From Legionella genomosp. 1 (GTDB lineage Bacteria; Pseudomonadota; Gammaproteobacteria; Legionellales; Legionellaceae): a stretch of DNA of 6,071 bases. Position numbers and translations under genes: made by a program. The notes below the pieces were generated by a model. It saw only the letters and a program-made list of their open reading frames with translations, did no database searches and was not told the origin of the DNA. This document shows, piece by piece, positions 1-5,990 of the stretch (its first letter is position 1; each line of letters begins with the position of its first letter). Where the stretch lies: NCBI GenBank assembly GCA_945901965.1, contig CAMDMN010000141.1:1-6071 (forward strand), given 5' to 3'.

Positions 1-1
1 T

Positions 2-112
2 ACAGGTTTAATTGTTGCTATAAAAGATAATATTTTAGTACTTGATGTAGATGGCGTAAAACAGGATTTTATTTTTTCCAATATTGCGAAAGCAAATCTG
101 ACTGGTGAGTGA
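2..112 (+). CDS. rimP: Ribosome maturation factor RimP, C-terminal end (partial)
   Basis: Only the last 36 codons are present; the gene begins before the window and ends with TGA at 110-112. RimP binds the free 30S subunit in the cytoplasm and helps its maturation. The visible peptide starts TGLIVAIKDNILVLDVDG and ends with FSNIAKANLTGE. This matches the C-terminal SH3-like barrel of RimP, where a G-x-I-x-x-V-x-x-x-x-L-x-V-x-V strand pattern leads to a closing 'xxIxKANL' motif. The position just upstream of nusA is the standard place for rimP in proteobacteria, which strongly supports the call despite the short fragment. The nusA Shine-Dalgarno sequence overlaps the rimP stop, so the two genes are probably translationally linked. 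Nothing in the visible part looks damaged. Confidence 0.9.
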   Translation, partial: TGLIVAIKDNILVLDVDGVKQDFIFSNIAKANLTGE

Positions 113-114
113 GG
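111..114 (+). promoter_or_regulatory. Ribosome binding site of nusA, overlapping the rimP stop
   Basis: GAGG lies 6 nt before the ATG at 121 and overlaps the TGA stop of rimP (110-112). It supports the ATG at 121 over an in-frame GTG at 109, which would itself lie inside the rimP stop region. The arrangement is typical of translational coupling. Confidence 0.7.
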
Positions 115-120
115 CGAACA

Positions 121-1605
121 ATGAGTAAAGAATTGTTATTAGTTGCTGAGGCTTTATCTAACGAAAAAGGTGTCTCTAAAGAAGTCGTTATAGAAGCGAT
201 TCAAGCAGCTTTAGAATCAGCAACTCGTAAGCTTTCAGGGATGGAACTAGGGATTAGAGTTGAGCTTGATCCTCGTACCGGTGAATATGAGACGTTTCGA
301 TATTGGGATGTTGTTGAAGACGAATTATTAGAGTTCCCAGACCATGAGCTTACATTAGCAGAAGCTAAACTAAAATCACCTGACATCGAAATTGGCGGAC
401 AAATTGAAGAACCTATGAAGTCTATAGCGTTTGGCCGTATTGCCGCGCAAACTGCACGTCAAGTTATTATGCAAAAAATTCGTGAAGCTGAACGTAGGCT
501 TGTAGTAGAACAATTTAAAGGTAGAATTGGCCAGCTAGTTTATGGAACTGTAAAAAAAGTAACACGAGATAATATTATAATTGATTTAGGTGGTAAGGCT
601 GAAGGGTTTATGCCACGTAATGAAACGTTACCTCAGGAAATGTTCCGTCCTAATGATAGGGTTCGTGGTTATTTATATGAAATACTTGAGAGTATTCGTG
701 GCCCACAGCTTTTAATAAGTCGAATACGCAATGAAATGTTAATTGAGTTATTTCGTATTGAAGTGCCTGAAATTGGTGAGAATATTATTGAGGTTAAAGC
801 TGCAGCTCGTGAGCCTGGTAATCGTGCTAAAATCGCGGTTAAAACAAATGATGGTCGTATTGATCCAATCGGTGCTTGTGTTGGTATGCGCGGCGCACGT
901 GTTCAGGCAGTTTCTAGTGAGTTAGGTGGAGAGAGGGTTGATATTATTCTTTGGGATGATAACCCAGCTCAGCTCGTTATTAATGCAATGGCCCCAGCAG
1001 ATATTTCATCGATTGTAGTTGATGAAGATACACACACGATGGATTTGGCGGTAAATAAAGATCAATTATCACAAGCAATAGGTCGTAATGGCCAAAATGT
1101 AAGGCTAGCTAGTCTATTAACTGGTTGGACATTAAATGTAATGACAATTGAAGATTTTGAGGGCAAAAGTCAGGAAGAATCAACAAAGTCAGTTAATTTA
1201 TTTATAGAACATTTAGCAATAGATGAAGAGCTTGCTCAATTATTGGTAGCTAATGGATTTTCTACTTTAGAAGAAGTGGCATATGTACCAAAAGAAGAAT
1301 TATTAGCAATTGATGATTTTGATGAAGAGATCGTTGAAGAATTACGTAATCGTGCTAATGATACTTTACTTACTCAGGCTTTATCTTCCGGCGGCATGGA
1401 TAATAATTCACATGCGAGACTTTTAGAGATGGAAGGCATGACAAAAGATCTTGCTGAAAAATTAGCGGCAATTGGTATTATGACAATGGATGAGCTTGCT
1501 GAGCAATCTGTTGATGAACTTTTAGTAATCGCTGGAATGACAGAGAAAAAAGCCGGTACTCTTATTATGAAAGCACGTGAACCATGGTTTAGCGAAGATA
1601 AATAA
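121..1605 (+). CDS. nusA: Transcription termination/antitermination factor NusA
   Basis: NusA binds RNA polymerase near the RNA exit channel, promotes pausing and intrinsic termination, and takes part in antitermination and transcription-translation coupling. The product is 494 aa, essentially the length of E. coli NusA (495). Domains in order: polymerase-binding N-terminal domain (about 1-130, opening MSKELLLVAEALSNEKG), S1 domain (about 135-200, VYGTVKKVTRDNIIIDLGG), KH1 (about 225-295, with GMRG at 255-258), KH2 (about 296-342, with GRNG at 321-324), and two acidic helix-hairpin-helix AR repeats (about 365-418 and 433-490). Both KH GxxG loops are intact. Two AR domains are typical of gammaproteobacteria; many other bacteria lack them. 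The start at 121 is chosen because MSKELL aligns with E. coli MNKEIL and because of the GAGG at 111-114. A GTG at 109 would add only four residues. The gene follows rimP by 8 bp. A large palindrome begins 5 bp after its stop. Confidence 0.98.
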   Translation: MSKELLLVAEALSNEKGVSKEVVIEAIQAALESATRKLSGMELGIRVELDPRTGEYETFRYWDVVEDELLEFPDHELTLAEAKLKSPDIEIGGQIEEPMKSIAFGRIAAQTARQVIMQKIREAERRLVVEQFKGRIGQLVYGTVKKVTRDNIIIDLGGKAEGFMPRNETLPQEMFRPNDRVRGYLYEILESIRGPQLLISRIRNEMLIELFRIEVPEIGENIIEVKAAAREPGNRAKIAVKTNDGRIDPIGACVGMRGARVQAVSSELGGERVDIILWDDNPAQLVINAMAPADISSIVVDEDTHTMDLAVNKDQLSQAIGRNGQNVRLASLLTGWTLNVMTIEDFEGKSQEESTKSVNLFIEHLAIDEELAQLLVANGFSTLEEVAYVPKEELLAIDDFDEEIVEELRNRANDTLLTQALSSGGMDNNSHARLLEMEGMTKDLAEKLAAIGIMTMDELAEQSVDELLVIAGMTEKKAGTLIMKAREPWFSEDK

Positions 1606-1610
1606 AAAAG

Positions 1611-1732
1611 GTAAATGTTCACGCAGCACGTCATCCCGAGTGTGGCGCGGGATCTCTTTGAAATATAGCACAATGCTACATTCCAGGAGACCCCTCGCTA
1701 CGCTCGGGATGACGTGCTGCGTGAGCAGTTAC
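1611..1732. repeat. 122-bp near-perfect palindromic element between nusA and infB
   Basis: The outer arms contain a perfect 22-bp inverted repeat, 1619-1640 (TCACGCAGCACGTCATCCCG...) against 1703-1724. Pairing continues outward to 1611/1732 (10 of 12 positions identical, one of the two differences giving a G-U pair in RNA). It also continues inward with a few mismatches and a bulge to TAGCA-caa-TGCTA at 1666-1678, so the whole element folds back on itself around about 1672. The left arm also contains its own small hairpin, ATCCCG (1633-1638) with CGGGAT (1648-1653). The same 7-mer AAAAAAG flanks the element at 1604-1610 and 1734-1740, which may be a target-site duplication. Palindromes with a GTCATCCCG...CGGGATGAC core are familiar from repeat-rich intracellular bacterial genomes. 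No T-run follows on the + strand, so it is not a classical terminator for nusA. On the - strand six T's follow directly. It could be a MITE-like insertion or an RNA processing site. Confidence 0.85.
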
Positions 1733-1758
1733 GAAAAAAGTTAGATATTTAGTATAAT
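1729..1758 (+). promoter_or_regulatory. Candidate sigma-70 promoter for infB
   Basis: A perfect -10 hexamer TATAAT lies at 1753-1758, 34 nt before the infB start. The best -35 candidate, TTACGA at 1729-1734, has an 18-nt spacer and matches TTGACA at only three positions. It lies at the right edge of the palindrome. There is no TG extension of the -10 box. In AT-rich DNA a TATAAT can arise by chance, so the support is modest. Transcription would start near 1765 and leave a leader of about 28 nt. Confidence 0.35.
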
Positions 1759-1778
1759 GGCTGGTTAGTAACGGCTGA

Positions 1779-1784
1779 AAGGGG
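1779..1784 (+). promoter_or_regulatory. Ribosome binding site of infB
   Basis: AAGGGG ends 8 nt before the ATG at 1793. It is the only good purine-rich match upstream and agrees with the homology-based start MADVTVKQLA. Confidence 0.65.
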
Positions 1785-1792
1785 ATTAAATT

Positions 1793-4348
1793 ATGGCAGA
1801 TGTGACGGTTAAACAATTAGCTCAGGTTGTCGGTATCCCTGTTGAGCGCTTATTGAACCAGTTACAAGAAGCTGGTCTTGCCATTAATGATGAACAGCAA
1901 ACAGTAAATGAAGATCAAAAGAGAGTTTTGCTTAATCATTTAAAAGGCGGTTCTAGTACTGAGGTACGAACAGCTCCTGAGAGAATTACTCTAAAGCGTA
2001 AATCTGTGTCGCAAGTTAAAGTTGGACACGATTCGCATAGTAGTAAAACTGTTAATATCGAAGTTCGTACAAAAAGAATCTATGAGAAACGTAATCCAGA
2101 ACCTGAGCCAGTTGAAGAAGTAGAAGAAGAAATTAGAGTTGAAGAAAATATATCGGCATCTACTGATACAGAAAATCAAGTTGAGAGTCCACAAGAATCT
2201 TCTTCCGCATCAGAACAAGTTGATGGTCAAAAAATTGAAACATTAGAGGTTATTGATCCTTTAAATGTAGTTGTCTCAGATGTCCTAGAAGTAGTTCATC
2301 CTGTAGTTTCTGTTGAAGTTAATACAACTGAACGAAAAACAGCTGAAGAGAATAAGCAAGATAAAACTAAGAAAAAACCTGATGAAAAAGAAGAGCCAGA
2401 TACTAATAAAGTTGATCATAAAAAAGGTAAGAAAAGATCTAAATATTTACCACCAATACAAGAAGAAGACAATGACAGTAAGTCAATGTATGGTAAACGT
2501 AATAAGGGTAAAAAACGTAGATTTAATGAAAAATCTGACAAATATCTTGAAGCAGAAGAGTCGTTAACACATGGTTTTGCAAAGCCTACTGCTCCTACTA
2601 TTCATGATGTATTAATCCCCGAGACTATTACTGTGGCGGAATTAGCCAAACGGATGTCGGTGAAAGCTGCTGAAGTTATTAAAGTTATGATGGGTCTTGG
2701 TGCAATGGCTACAATTAACCAAGTAATTGATCAAGATACAGCTGTTATTGTTGTTGAAGAAATGGGTCATGTTGCTCGTCTGTTAAAAGAAGATGCGATT
2801 GAGCAAAATTTAGGTGATGTTCTTTCTAAAGGAATTAATAGTGAGTCAAGAGCGCCTGTTGTTACGATTATGGGCCATGTAGATCATGGTAAAACTTCAT
2901 TACTTGACTATATTAGACGCACCAAAATTGCAGCAGGAGAAGCTGGCGGAATTACGCAGCATATTGGTGCTTATCATGTAAGTACTCCAAAGGGCGATAT
3001 TACTTTTCTTGATACCCCAGGTCACGCAGCTTTTACGGCAATGCGTGCTCGTGGTGCACAAGCTACTGATATTGTTGTCTTAATAGTTGCAGCTGATGAT
3101 GGTGTTAAACCACAAACTTTAGAAGCTATTCAACATGCGAAGGCTGCTAAAGTCCCTATTATTGTTGCTATTAATAAAATGGATAAGCCAGGAGTTGATA
3201 CTGAGCGTGTTATGACAGAATTATCAGGCCATGAAGTTGTTCCCGAACCTTGGGGTGGCGATACTATGTTTGTTAATATTTCTGCAAAAACAGGACTTGG
3301 TATTGATGCTTTATTAGATGCTATATTGTTACAAGCTGAAGTTTTAGAGCTTACGGCACATACTGATGGCGCTGCAAAGGGCGTTGTTATTGAATCAAGA
3401 TTAGATAAAGGGCGTGGTCCTGTTGCAACTATACTGGTACAAAATGGTACTTTGCGTAAGGGTGACATCCTGCTTGCCGGTCTTCAATACGGAAAGGTGC
3501 GTGCTTTAGTCAGCGATAATGGCACATCCGTTAATAGTGCTGGCCCCTCAATGCCGGTTGAAGTATTAGGCTTGTCTGCAATTCCACATGCAGGAGACGA
3601 TGCAATTGTTGTTCCTGATGAAAAGAAAGCACGTGAAGTTGCCTTGTTTAGACAAGGGAAATTTAGGGATATAAAATTAGCAAGACGTCAAAAATCTTCA
3701 ATAGAAGGCATCCTTGAGAATATGACTGCAGCTGAAATGAAAGTTTTAAATGTGGTTTTAAAGGCAGATATGCAAGGATCGGTTGAAGCTATAGCTGATG
3801 CTTTAGTTAAATTATCAAATGAAGAAGTAAAAGTAGAAGTTATTTCTAGTGGGGTTGGCGGTATTACTGAGTCTGATGTTCACCTAGCGATAGCATCTAA
3901 TGGGATTATGATAGGATTTAACGTACGTGCCGATGCTGGAGCTAAGAAACTTGCCGAAGTTGAAGCGGTATCGATGAATTATTACAGTATTATTTATGAA
4001 ATTGTTGATCAAGTAAAAGCTGCTCTAACTGGTATGTTGGCACCACAATTTAAAGAACAAATTATTGGTATTGCTGAAGTTAGAGACGTATTCCGTTCAC
4101 CAAAACTTGGTGCTATTGCTGGATGTATGGTTATTGAAGGTTTAATTAAACGAAATAATCCTATTCGTGTATTACGGGATAATATTGTAATTTATGAGGG
4201 AACATTAGAATCATTACGACGCTTTAAAGATGATGCTTCTGAAGTACGTCAAGGCTTTGAGTGTGGAATAGGCGTTAAAAATTATAACGATATTCATACT
4301 GGCGATTTGATTGAAGTTTTTGAGACCATTGAAATTAAACGAACTTAA
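1793..4348 (+). CDS. infB: Translation initiation factor IF-2
   Basis: IF2 is the GTPase that places fMet-tRNA on the 30S subunit and promotes 50S joining. The product is 851 aa, a little shorter than E. coli IF2 (890). Residues 1-50 form the small N-terminal IF2_N-type domain (MADVTVKQLAQVVGIPVERL). Residues about 51-265 are a charged, low-complexity linker, first acidic (PEPEPVEEVEEE) and then lysine-rich (KKGKKRSK, KRNKGKKRRF). A second IF2_N segment lies at about 275-325. The G domain is complete: G1 GHVDHGKT (361-368), G2 GGITQHIG (385-392), G3 DTPGH (407-411), G4 NKMD (461-464), G5 SAK (497-499). Domain II, domain III and the tRNA-binding C-terminal domain follow, the last with GFECGIGVKNYNDI at about 821-834. 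The linker length is the variable part of the family. The gene is 187 bp downstream of nusA, separated from it by a palindrome, and has its own candidate promoter. No shortened IF2-beta start with a clear ribosome binding site was seen. Confidence 0.98.
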   Translation: MADVTVKQLAQVVGIPVERLLNQLQEAGLAINDEQQTVNEDQKRVLLNHLKGGSSTEVRTAPERITLKRKSVSQVKVGHDSHSSKTVNIEVRTKRIYEKRNPEPEPVEEVEEEIRVEENISASTDTENQVESPQESSSASEQVDGQKIETLEVIDPLNVVVSDVLEVVHPVVSVEVNTTERKTAEENKQDKTKKKPDEKEEPDTNKVDHKKGKKRSKYLPPIQEEDNDSKSMYGKRNKGKKRRFNEKSDKYLEAEESLTHGFAKPTAPTIHDVLIPETITVAELAKRMSVKAAEVIKVMMGLGAMATINQVIDQDTAVIVVEEMGHVARLLKEDAIEQNLGDVLSKGINSESRAPVVTIMGHVDHGKTSLLDYIRRTKIAAGEAGGITQHIGAYHVSTPKGDITFLDTPGHAAFTAMRARGAQATDIVVLIVAADDGVKPQTLEAIQHAKAAKVPIIVAINKMDKPGVDTERVMTELSGHEVVPEPWGGDTMFVNISAKTGLGIDALLDAILLQAEVLELTAHTDGAAKGVVIESRLDKGRGPVATILVQNGTLRKGDILLAGLQYGKVRALVSDNGTSVNSAGPSMPVEVLGLSAIPHAGDDAIVVPDEKKAREVALFRQGKFRDIKLARRQKSSIEGILENMTAAEMKVLNVVLKADMQGSVEAIADALVKLSNEEVKVEVISSGVGGITESDVHLAIASNGIMIGFNVRADAGAKKLAEVEAVSMNYYSIIYEIVDQVKAALTGMLAPQFKEQIIGIAEVRDVFRSPKLGAIAGCMVIEGLIKRNNPIRVLRDNIVIYEGTLESLRRFKDDASEVRQGFECGIGVKNYNDIHTGDLIEVFETIEIKRT

Positions 4349-4368
4349 TTTAGTTAAGATAAGTTAAT

Positions 4369-4412
4369 GCGTAGGGTACGCGAAGCGATAGCCATATCAT
4401 TCCCACAAGTTA
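4369..4412. repeat. Fragment of a dispersed repeat after infB
   Basis: The segment 4390-4412 (AGCCATATCATTCCCACAAG...) recurs at 6004-6027 with one substitution and one inserted C. The part before it, 4369-4389, is richer in GC than its surroundings and contains a small hairpin, GCGTA (4369-4373) and TACGC (4377-4381), followed by CGAAGCGATAGCC. It has no coding potential on either strand. The second copy continues to the right edge of the window, so this is probably a shortened member of a longer repeat family. Its true ends cannot be set from two copies. Confidence 0.6.
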
Positions 4413-4420
4413 CAAAAAAG

Positions 4421-4540
4421 TGTAGCCTTGATGCAGCATAGCGTAATCAAGGTTTATTATAACTAAAGACTTAAGGGTATGGATAGTCTTTGTTTTTGGG
4501 AATGAAAACCTTGATTACGCTATGCTGCATCAAGGCTACA
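4421..4540. repeat. Inverted pair of GTAG-headed REP-like units (BIME-like element)
   Basis: Two perfect 35-bp arms, 4421-4455 and 4506-4540, are reverse complements separated by 50 nt. Each arm is itself a hairpin: CCTTGAT (4426-4432) pairs with ATCAAGG (4446-4452) around a 13-nt loop, and the right arm has the same pairing at 4509-4515 and 4529-4535. The tetranucleotide GTAG (4422-4425) stands directly before the stem, and its complement follows the stem in the right arm (4536-4539). A GTAG or GGAG head next to a short palindrome is the known signature of REP sequences handled by RAYT (TnpA-REP) transposases, and two inverted REPs make a BIME. In RNA the element can fold either as one 35-bp stem or as two small hairpins. 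It lies between infB and rbfA, 72 bp after the infB stop. A partial further copy is at 5991-6006. No transposase gene is in the window. Confidence 0.85.
4465..4497 (+). terminator. Weak terminator-like hairpin inside the REP-pair loop
   Basis: AAAGACT (4465-4471) pairs with AGTCTTT (4485-4491) around a 13-nt loop, and G plus five T's follow (4493-4497). The shape is that of an intrinsic terminator, but the stem has only two G-C pairs and should be unstable. It can form at the same time as the 35-bp outer stem. It may be no more than spacer sequence. Confidence 0.25.
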
Positions 4541-4572
4541 TGGACTAAGAAGATATATTGAATTAATTGTAA

Positions 4573-4600
4573 AAACCGGGCGCGCGTGCGTTCCCGGTTT
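4573..4600. terminator. GC-rich hairpin before rbfA, possible terminator (better on the - strand)
   Basis: AAACCGGG (4573-4580) and CCCGGTTT (4593-4600) form a perfect 8-bp stem. CGC (4581-4583) and GCG (4588-4590) add three pairs above a two-base bulge. Read on the + strand, the stem is followed by the mixed T-rich stretch GGTGTTTTGCTCTT. Read on the - strand, the stem ends in a run of five T's, which is nearer to a true intrinsic terminator. No - strand gene is present that would need it. The patch is strikingly GC- and CpG-rich for this region and may be another repeat rather than a native operon signal. Confidence 0.4.
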
Positions 4601-4613
4601 GGTGTTTTGCTCT

Positions 4614-4627
4614 TAGCCGGACGGCTA
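4614..4627. repeat. Short palindrome TAGCCG-ga-CGGCTA
   Basis: Six-base arms with a 2-nt centre lie 13 bp after the GC-rich hairpin. The palindrome is probably part of the same GC-rich patch. It could be an operator-like site, but nothing else supports that, and it ends at the first A of an in-frame ATG (4627) that is not the rbfA start. Confidence 0.35.
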
Positions 4628-4676
4628 TGGACCAAGGCCCAACCTATCGTAGTATATTTGTCCAAATAACAGTATC

Positions 4677-4682
4677 TAAGGG
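4677..4682 (+). promoter_or_regulatory. Ribosome binding site of rbfA
   Basis: TAAGGG lies 7 nt before the ATG at 4690. It decides the start in favour of 4690 over the in-frame ATG at 4627, which has no such site and would add 21 residues without homology. Confidence 0.7.
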
Positions 4683-4689
4683 TTTTTGT

Positions 4690-5055
4690 ATGGCCGCAGA
4701 TTTTAAAAGAACAGATCGAATTGCAGAAATGATGCAACGTAGACTTGCAGAAGTTATTCAGCAAGAAATTAAAGATCCTCATTTACCTAAGTTAATTACT
4801 ATATCAGCAGTTAAAGTCGCAAGAGATCTTAGTCATGCTAAAGTTTACTTCACAGTTTTTAATGATGATCCTGCTGCTACAGCTAAAATATTAAATTCTG
4901 CCGCGAGTTATTTAAGAACAATTTTGGCAAAGTCGGTAAAATTACGCACCGTACCACAATTACATTTTATTTATGATGAATCCATAGAATATGGCAAACG
5001 CTTAAGTCGTTTGATAGATAAGGCTAATGATTCTGAAAATGACAACGAAGCTTGA
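4690..5055 (+). CDS. rbfA: 30S ribosome-binding factor RbfA
   Basis: RbfA binds the 30S subunit near the 5' end of 16S rRNA, helps late maturation and is needed for growth in the cold. The product is 121 aa (E. coli 133), a single KH-type domain with a short acidic tail. Family landmarks are visible: MAADFKRTDRIAEMMQRRLA at the N-terminus (E. coli MAKEFGRPQRVAQEMQ), EIKDP (26-30), ARDLSHAKVY (44-53), NSAASYLR (69-76, the position of the interrupted KH helix), and VPQLHFIYDESIEYGKRLSRLI (88-109). The shorter length reflects a reduced tail. The start at 4690 fits both this alignment and the TAAGGG ribosome binding site; an upstream ATG at 4627 is rejected. The 341-bp gap before the gene is full of repeats and holds no convincing promoter, so rbfA may depend on read-through from infB. 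Its 3' end overlaps truB. Confidence 0.96.
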   Translation: MAADFKRTDRIAEMMQRRLAEVIQQEIKDPHLPKLITISAVKVARDLSHAKVYFTVFNDDPAATAKILNSAASYLRTILAKSVKLRTVPQLHFIYDESIEYGKRLSRLIDKANDSENDNEA

Positions 5056-5941
5056 TATTGATGGGATTTTATTGGTTAATAAACCACAAGGATTGACATC
5101 AAACGCTGTATTACAACAGGTTAAAAGGTTATATAAAGCCAAGAAAGCAGGCCACACCGGAAGCCTTGATCCACTAGCTACAGGTATGCTGCCTATTTGT
5201 TTCGGTGAAGCTACTAAATTTTCCCAATATATTTTAGATGCTGATAAATGCTATGAGTCTGTAGGGCTTTTAGGCATAAAAACTAATACTGGTGATGCGA
5301 TGGGTGAAGTCATTGCAGAGACCACGTCATTTGATATAACGCTTGCTGAATTAAATTCTGTATTAGAACAATTTAAAGGGCAATTAAAACAAATTCCATC
5401 GATGTTTTCTGCTTTAAAGCATGAAGGTAGGCCTTTATATAAATATGCTCGCGAGGGAATTGAAATAGAAAGAAATGCTCGAGACATTAATATATATAAT
5501 TTAATATTAAATCAATTTAACGGTAAAGAAATTTCTTTAACTATAACATGTAGTAAAGGCACCTATATTCGTAATTTAGTAGAAGATATAGGCGAAGCAT
5601 TAAAAGTTGGCGCGCATGTTACAAGCCTTCATCGTGTATATACCGCAGGCTTTGAATCAGAGCCTATGTTTAGCTTAGATGAATTGCAATTAATGTCAGA
5701 AGATGAGCGAACGGCACTATTAAAGCCAATTGACTGCGCTGTTATTCATTTACCAAGAGTAGCTATAAATAGTTTTCAAGCTACTGAACTTTATCAAGGG
5801 CGAGTAATTAGCCTGCCTATTGAAAACAAAATAAATGGCCTTGTTCGTCTTTATGAATCTGATGAAAAATTTATAGGCCTTGGTGAATTGCATGAAGATG
5901 GACTATTAAAAGTTAAACGATTATTGACTAGGCTAAGTTAA
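5039..5941 (+). CDS. truB: tRNA pseudouridine(55) synthase TruB
   Basis: TruB converts U55 in the T loop of nearly all tRNAs to pseudouridine and also helps tRNA folding. From ATG 5039 the product is 300 aa (E. coli 314). The catalytic motif GHTGSLDPLATG is at 38-49, with the nucleophile Asp44. The conserved Tyr72 follows in DKCYE (69-73). Other family blocks are KQIPSMFSALKHEGRPLYKYAREG (117-140) and CSKGTYIRNLVEDIGEALKVGAHV (171-194). A C-terminal PUA-like region ends in FIGLGELHEDGLLKVKRLL. The start is uncertain: ATG 5039 gives MTTKLDIDGILLVNKPQG, while ATG 5027 adds four residues, has AAGG only 3 nt upstream and gives the same N-terminal length as E. coli. Either way the gene overlaps the rbfA stop (by 17 or 29 bp), which implies translational coupling. 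Beyond its stop the usual neighbour rpsO is not reached; repeat DNA comes first. Confidence 0.97.
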   Translation: MTTKLDIDGILLVNKPQGLTSNAVLQQVKRLYKAKKAGHTGSLDPLATGMLPICFGEATKFSQYILDADKCYESVGLLGIKTNTGDAMGEVIAETTSFDITLAELNSVLEQFKGQLKQIPSMFSALKHEGRPLYKYAREGIEIERNARDINIYNLILNQFNGKEISLTITCSKGTYIRNLVEDIGEALKVGAHVTSLHRVYTAGFESEPMFSLDELQLMSEDERTALLKPIDCAVIHLPRVAINSFQATELYQGRVISLPIENKINGLVRLYESDEKFIGLGELHEDGLLKVKRLLTRLS

Positions 5942-5990
5942 GTTCATCCAGCGTTATTTAGATTCTGCCATTGTTTATATGATCAGCAAC

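Noticed and set aside
109..120. GTG start at 109 for nusA
   Set aside because: It adds only MRRT, lies in the rimP stop, and would remove the GAGG site used by ATG 121. NusA homologs start at the MxKE position.
1374..1673. Minus-strand open frame antisense to the end of nusA
   Set aside because: Its sequence is the mirror of conserved nusA codons and it begins inside the palindrome. No independent sign of coding.
2313..2567. Plus-strand open frame in another reading frame of the infB linker
   Set aside because: A lysine-rich low-complexity product caused by the AT-rich codons of the IF2 linker. It is embedded in infB without its own ribosome binding site.
3130..3468. Minus-strand open frame antisense to the infB G domain
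   Set aside because: Shadow of a strongly conserved coding region with no start signal.
4421..4540. CRISPR-like repeats
   Set aside because: There are only two units in inverted orientation, with no series of direct repeats and spacers.
4627..4689. Upstream in-frame ATG that would give RbfA 21 more residues
   Set aside because: The added peptide (MDQGPTYRSIFVQ...) has no match to the RbfA N-terminus, no ribosome binding site precedes it, and it begins in the GC-rich hairpin patch. ATG 4690 has TAAGGG at good spacing.
4471..4782. Minus-strand open frame across the infB-rbfA gap and the start of rbfA
   Set aside because: It runs through both halves of repeat DNA and antisense to rbfA, has an unnatural Cys/His-rich sequence, and no ribosome binding site was seen.
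5955..5983. Possible rpsO promoter with TATGAT at 5978-5983
   Set aside because: No acceptable -35 box at 16-18 nt, and repeat DNA follows instead of a gene within the window.
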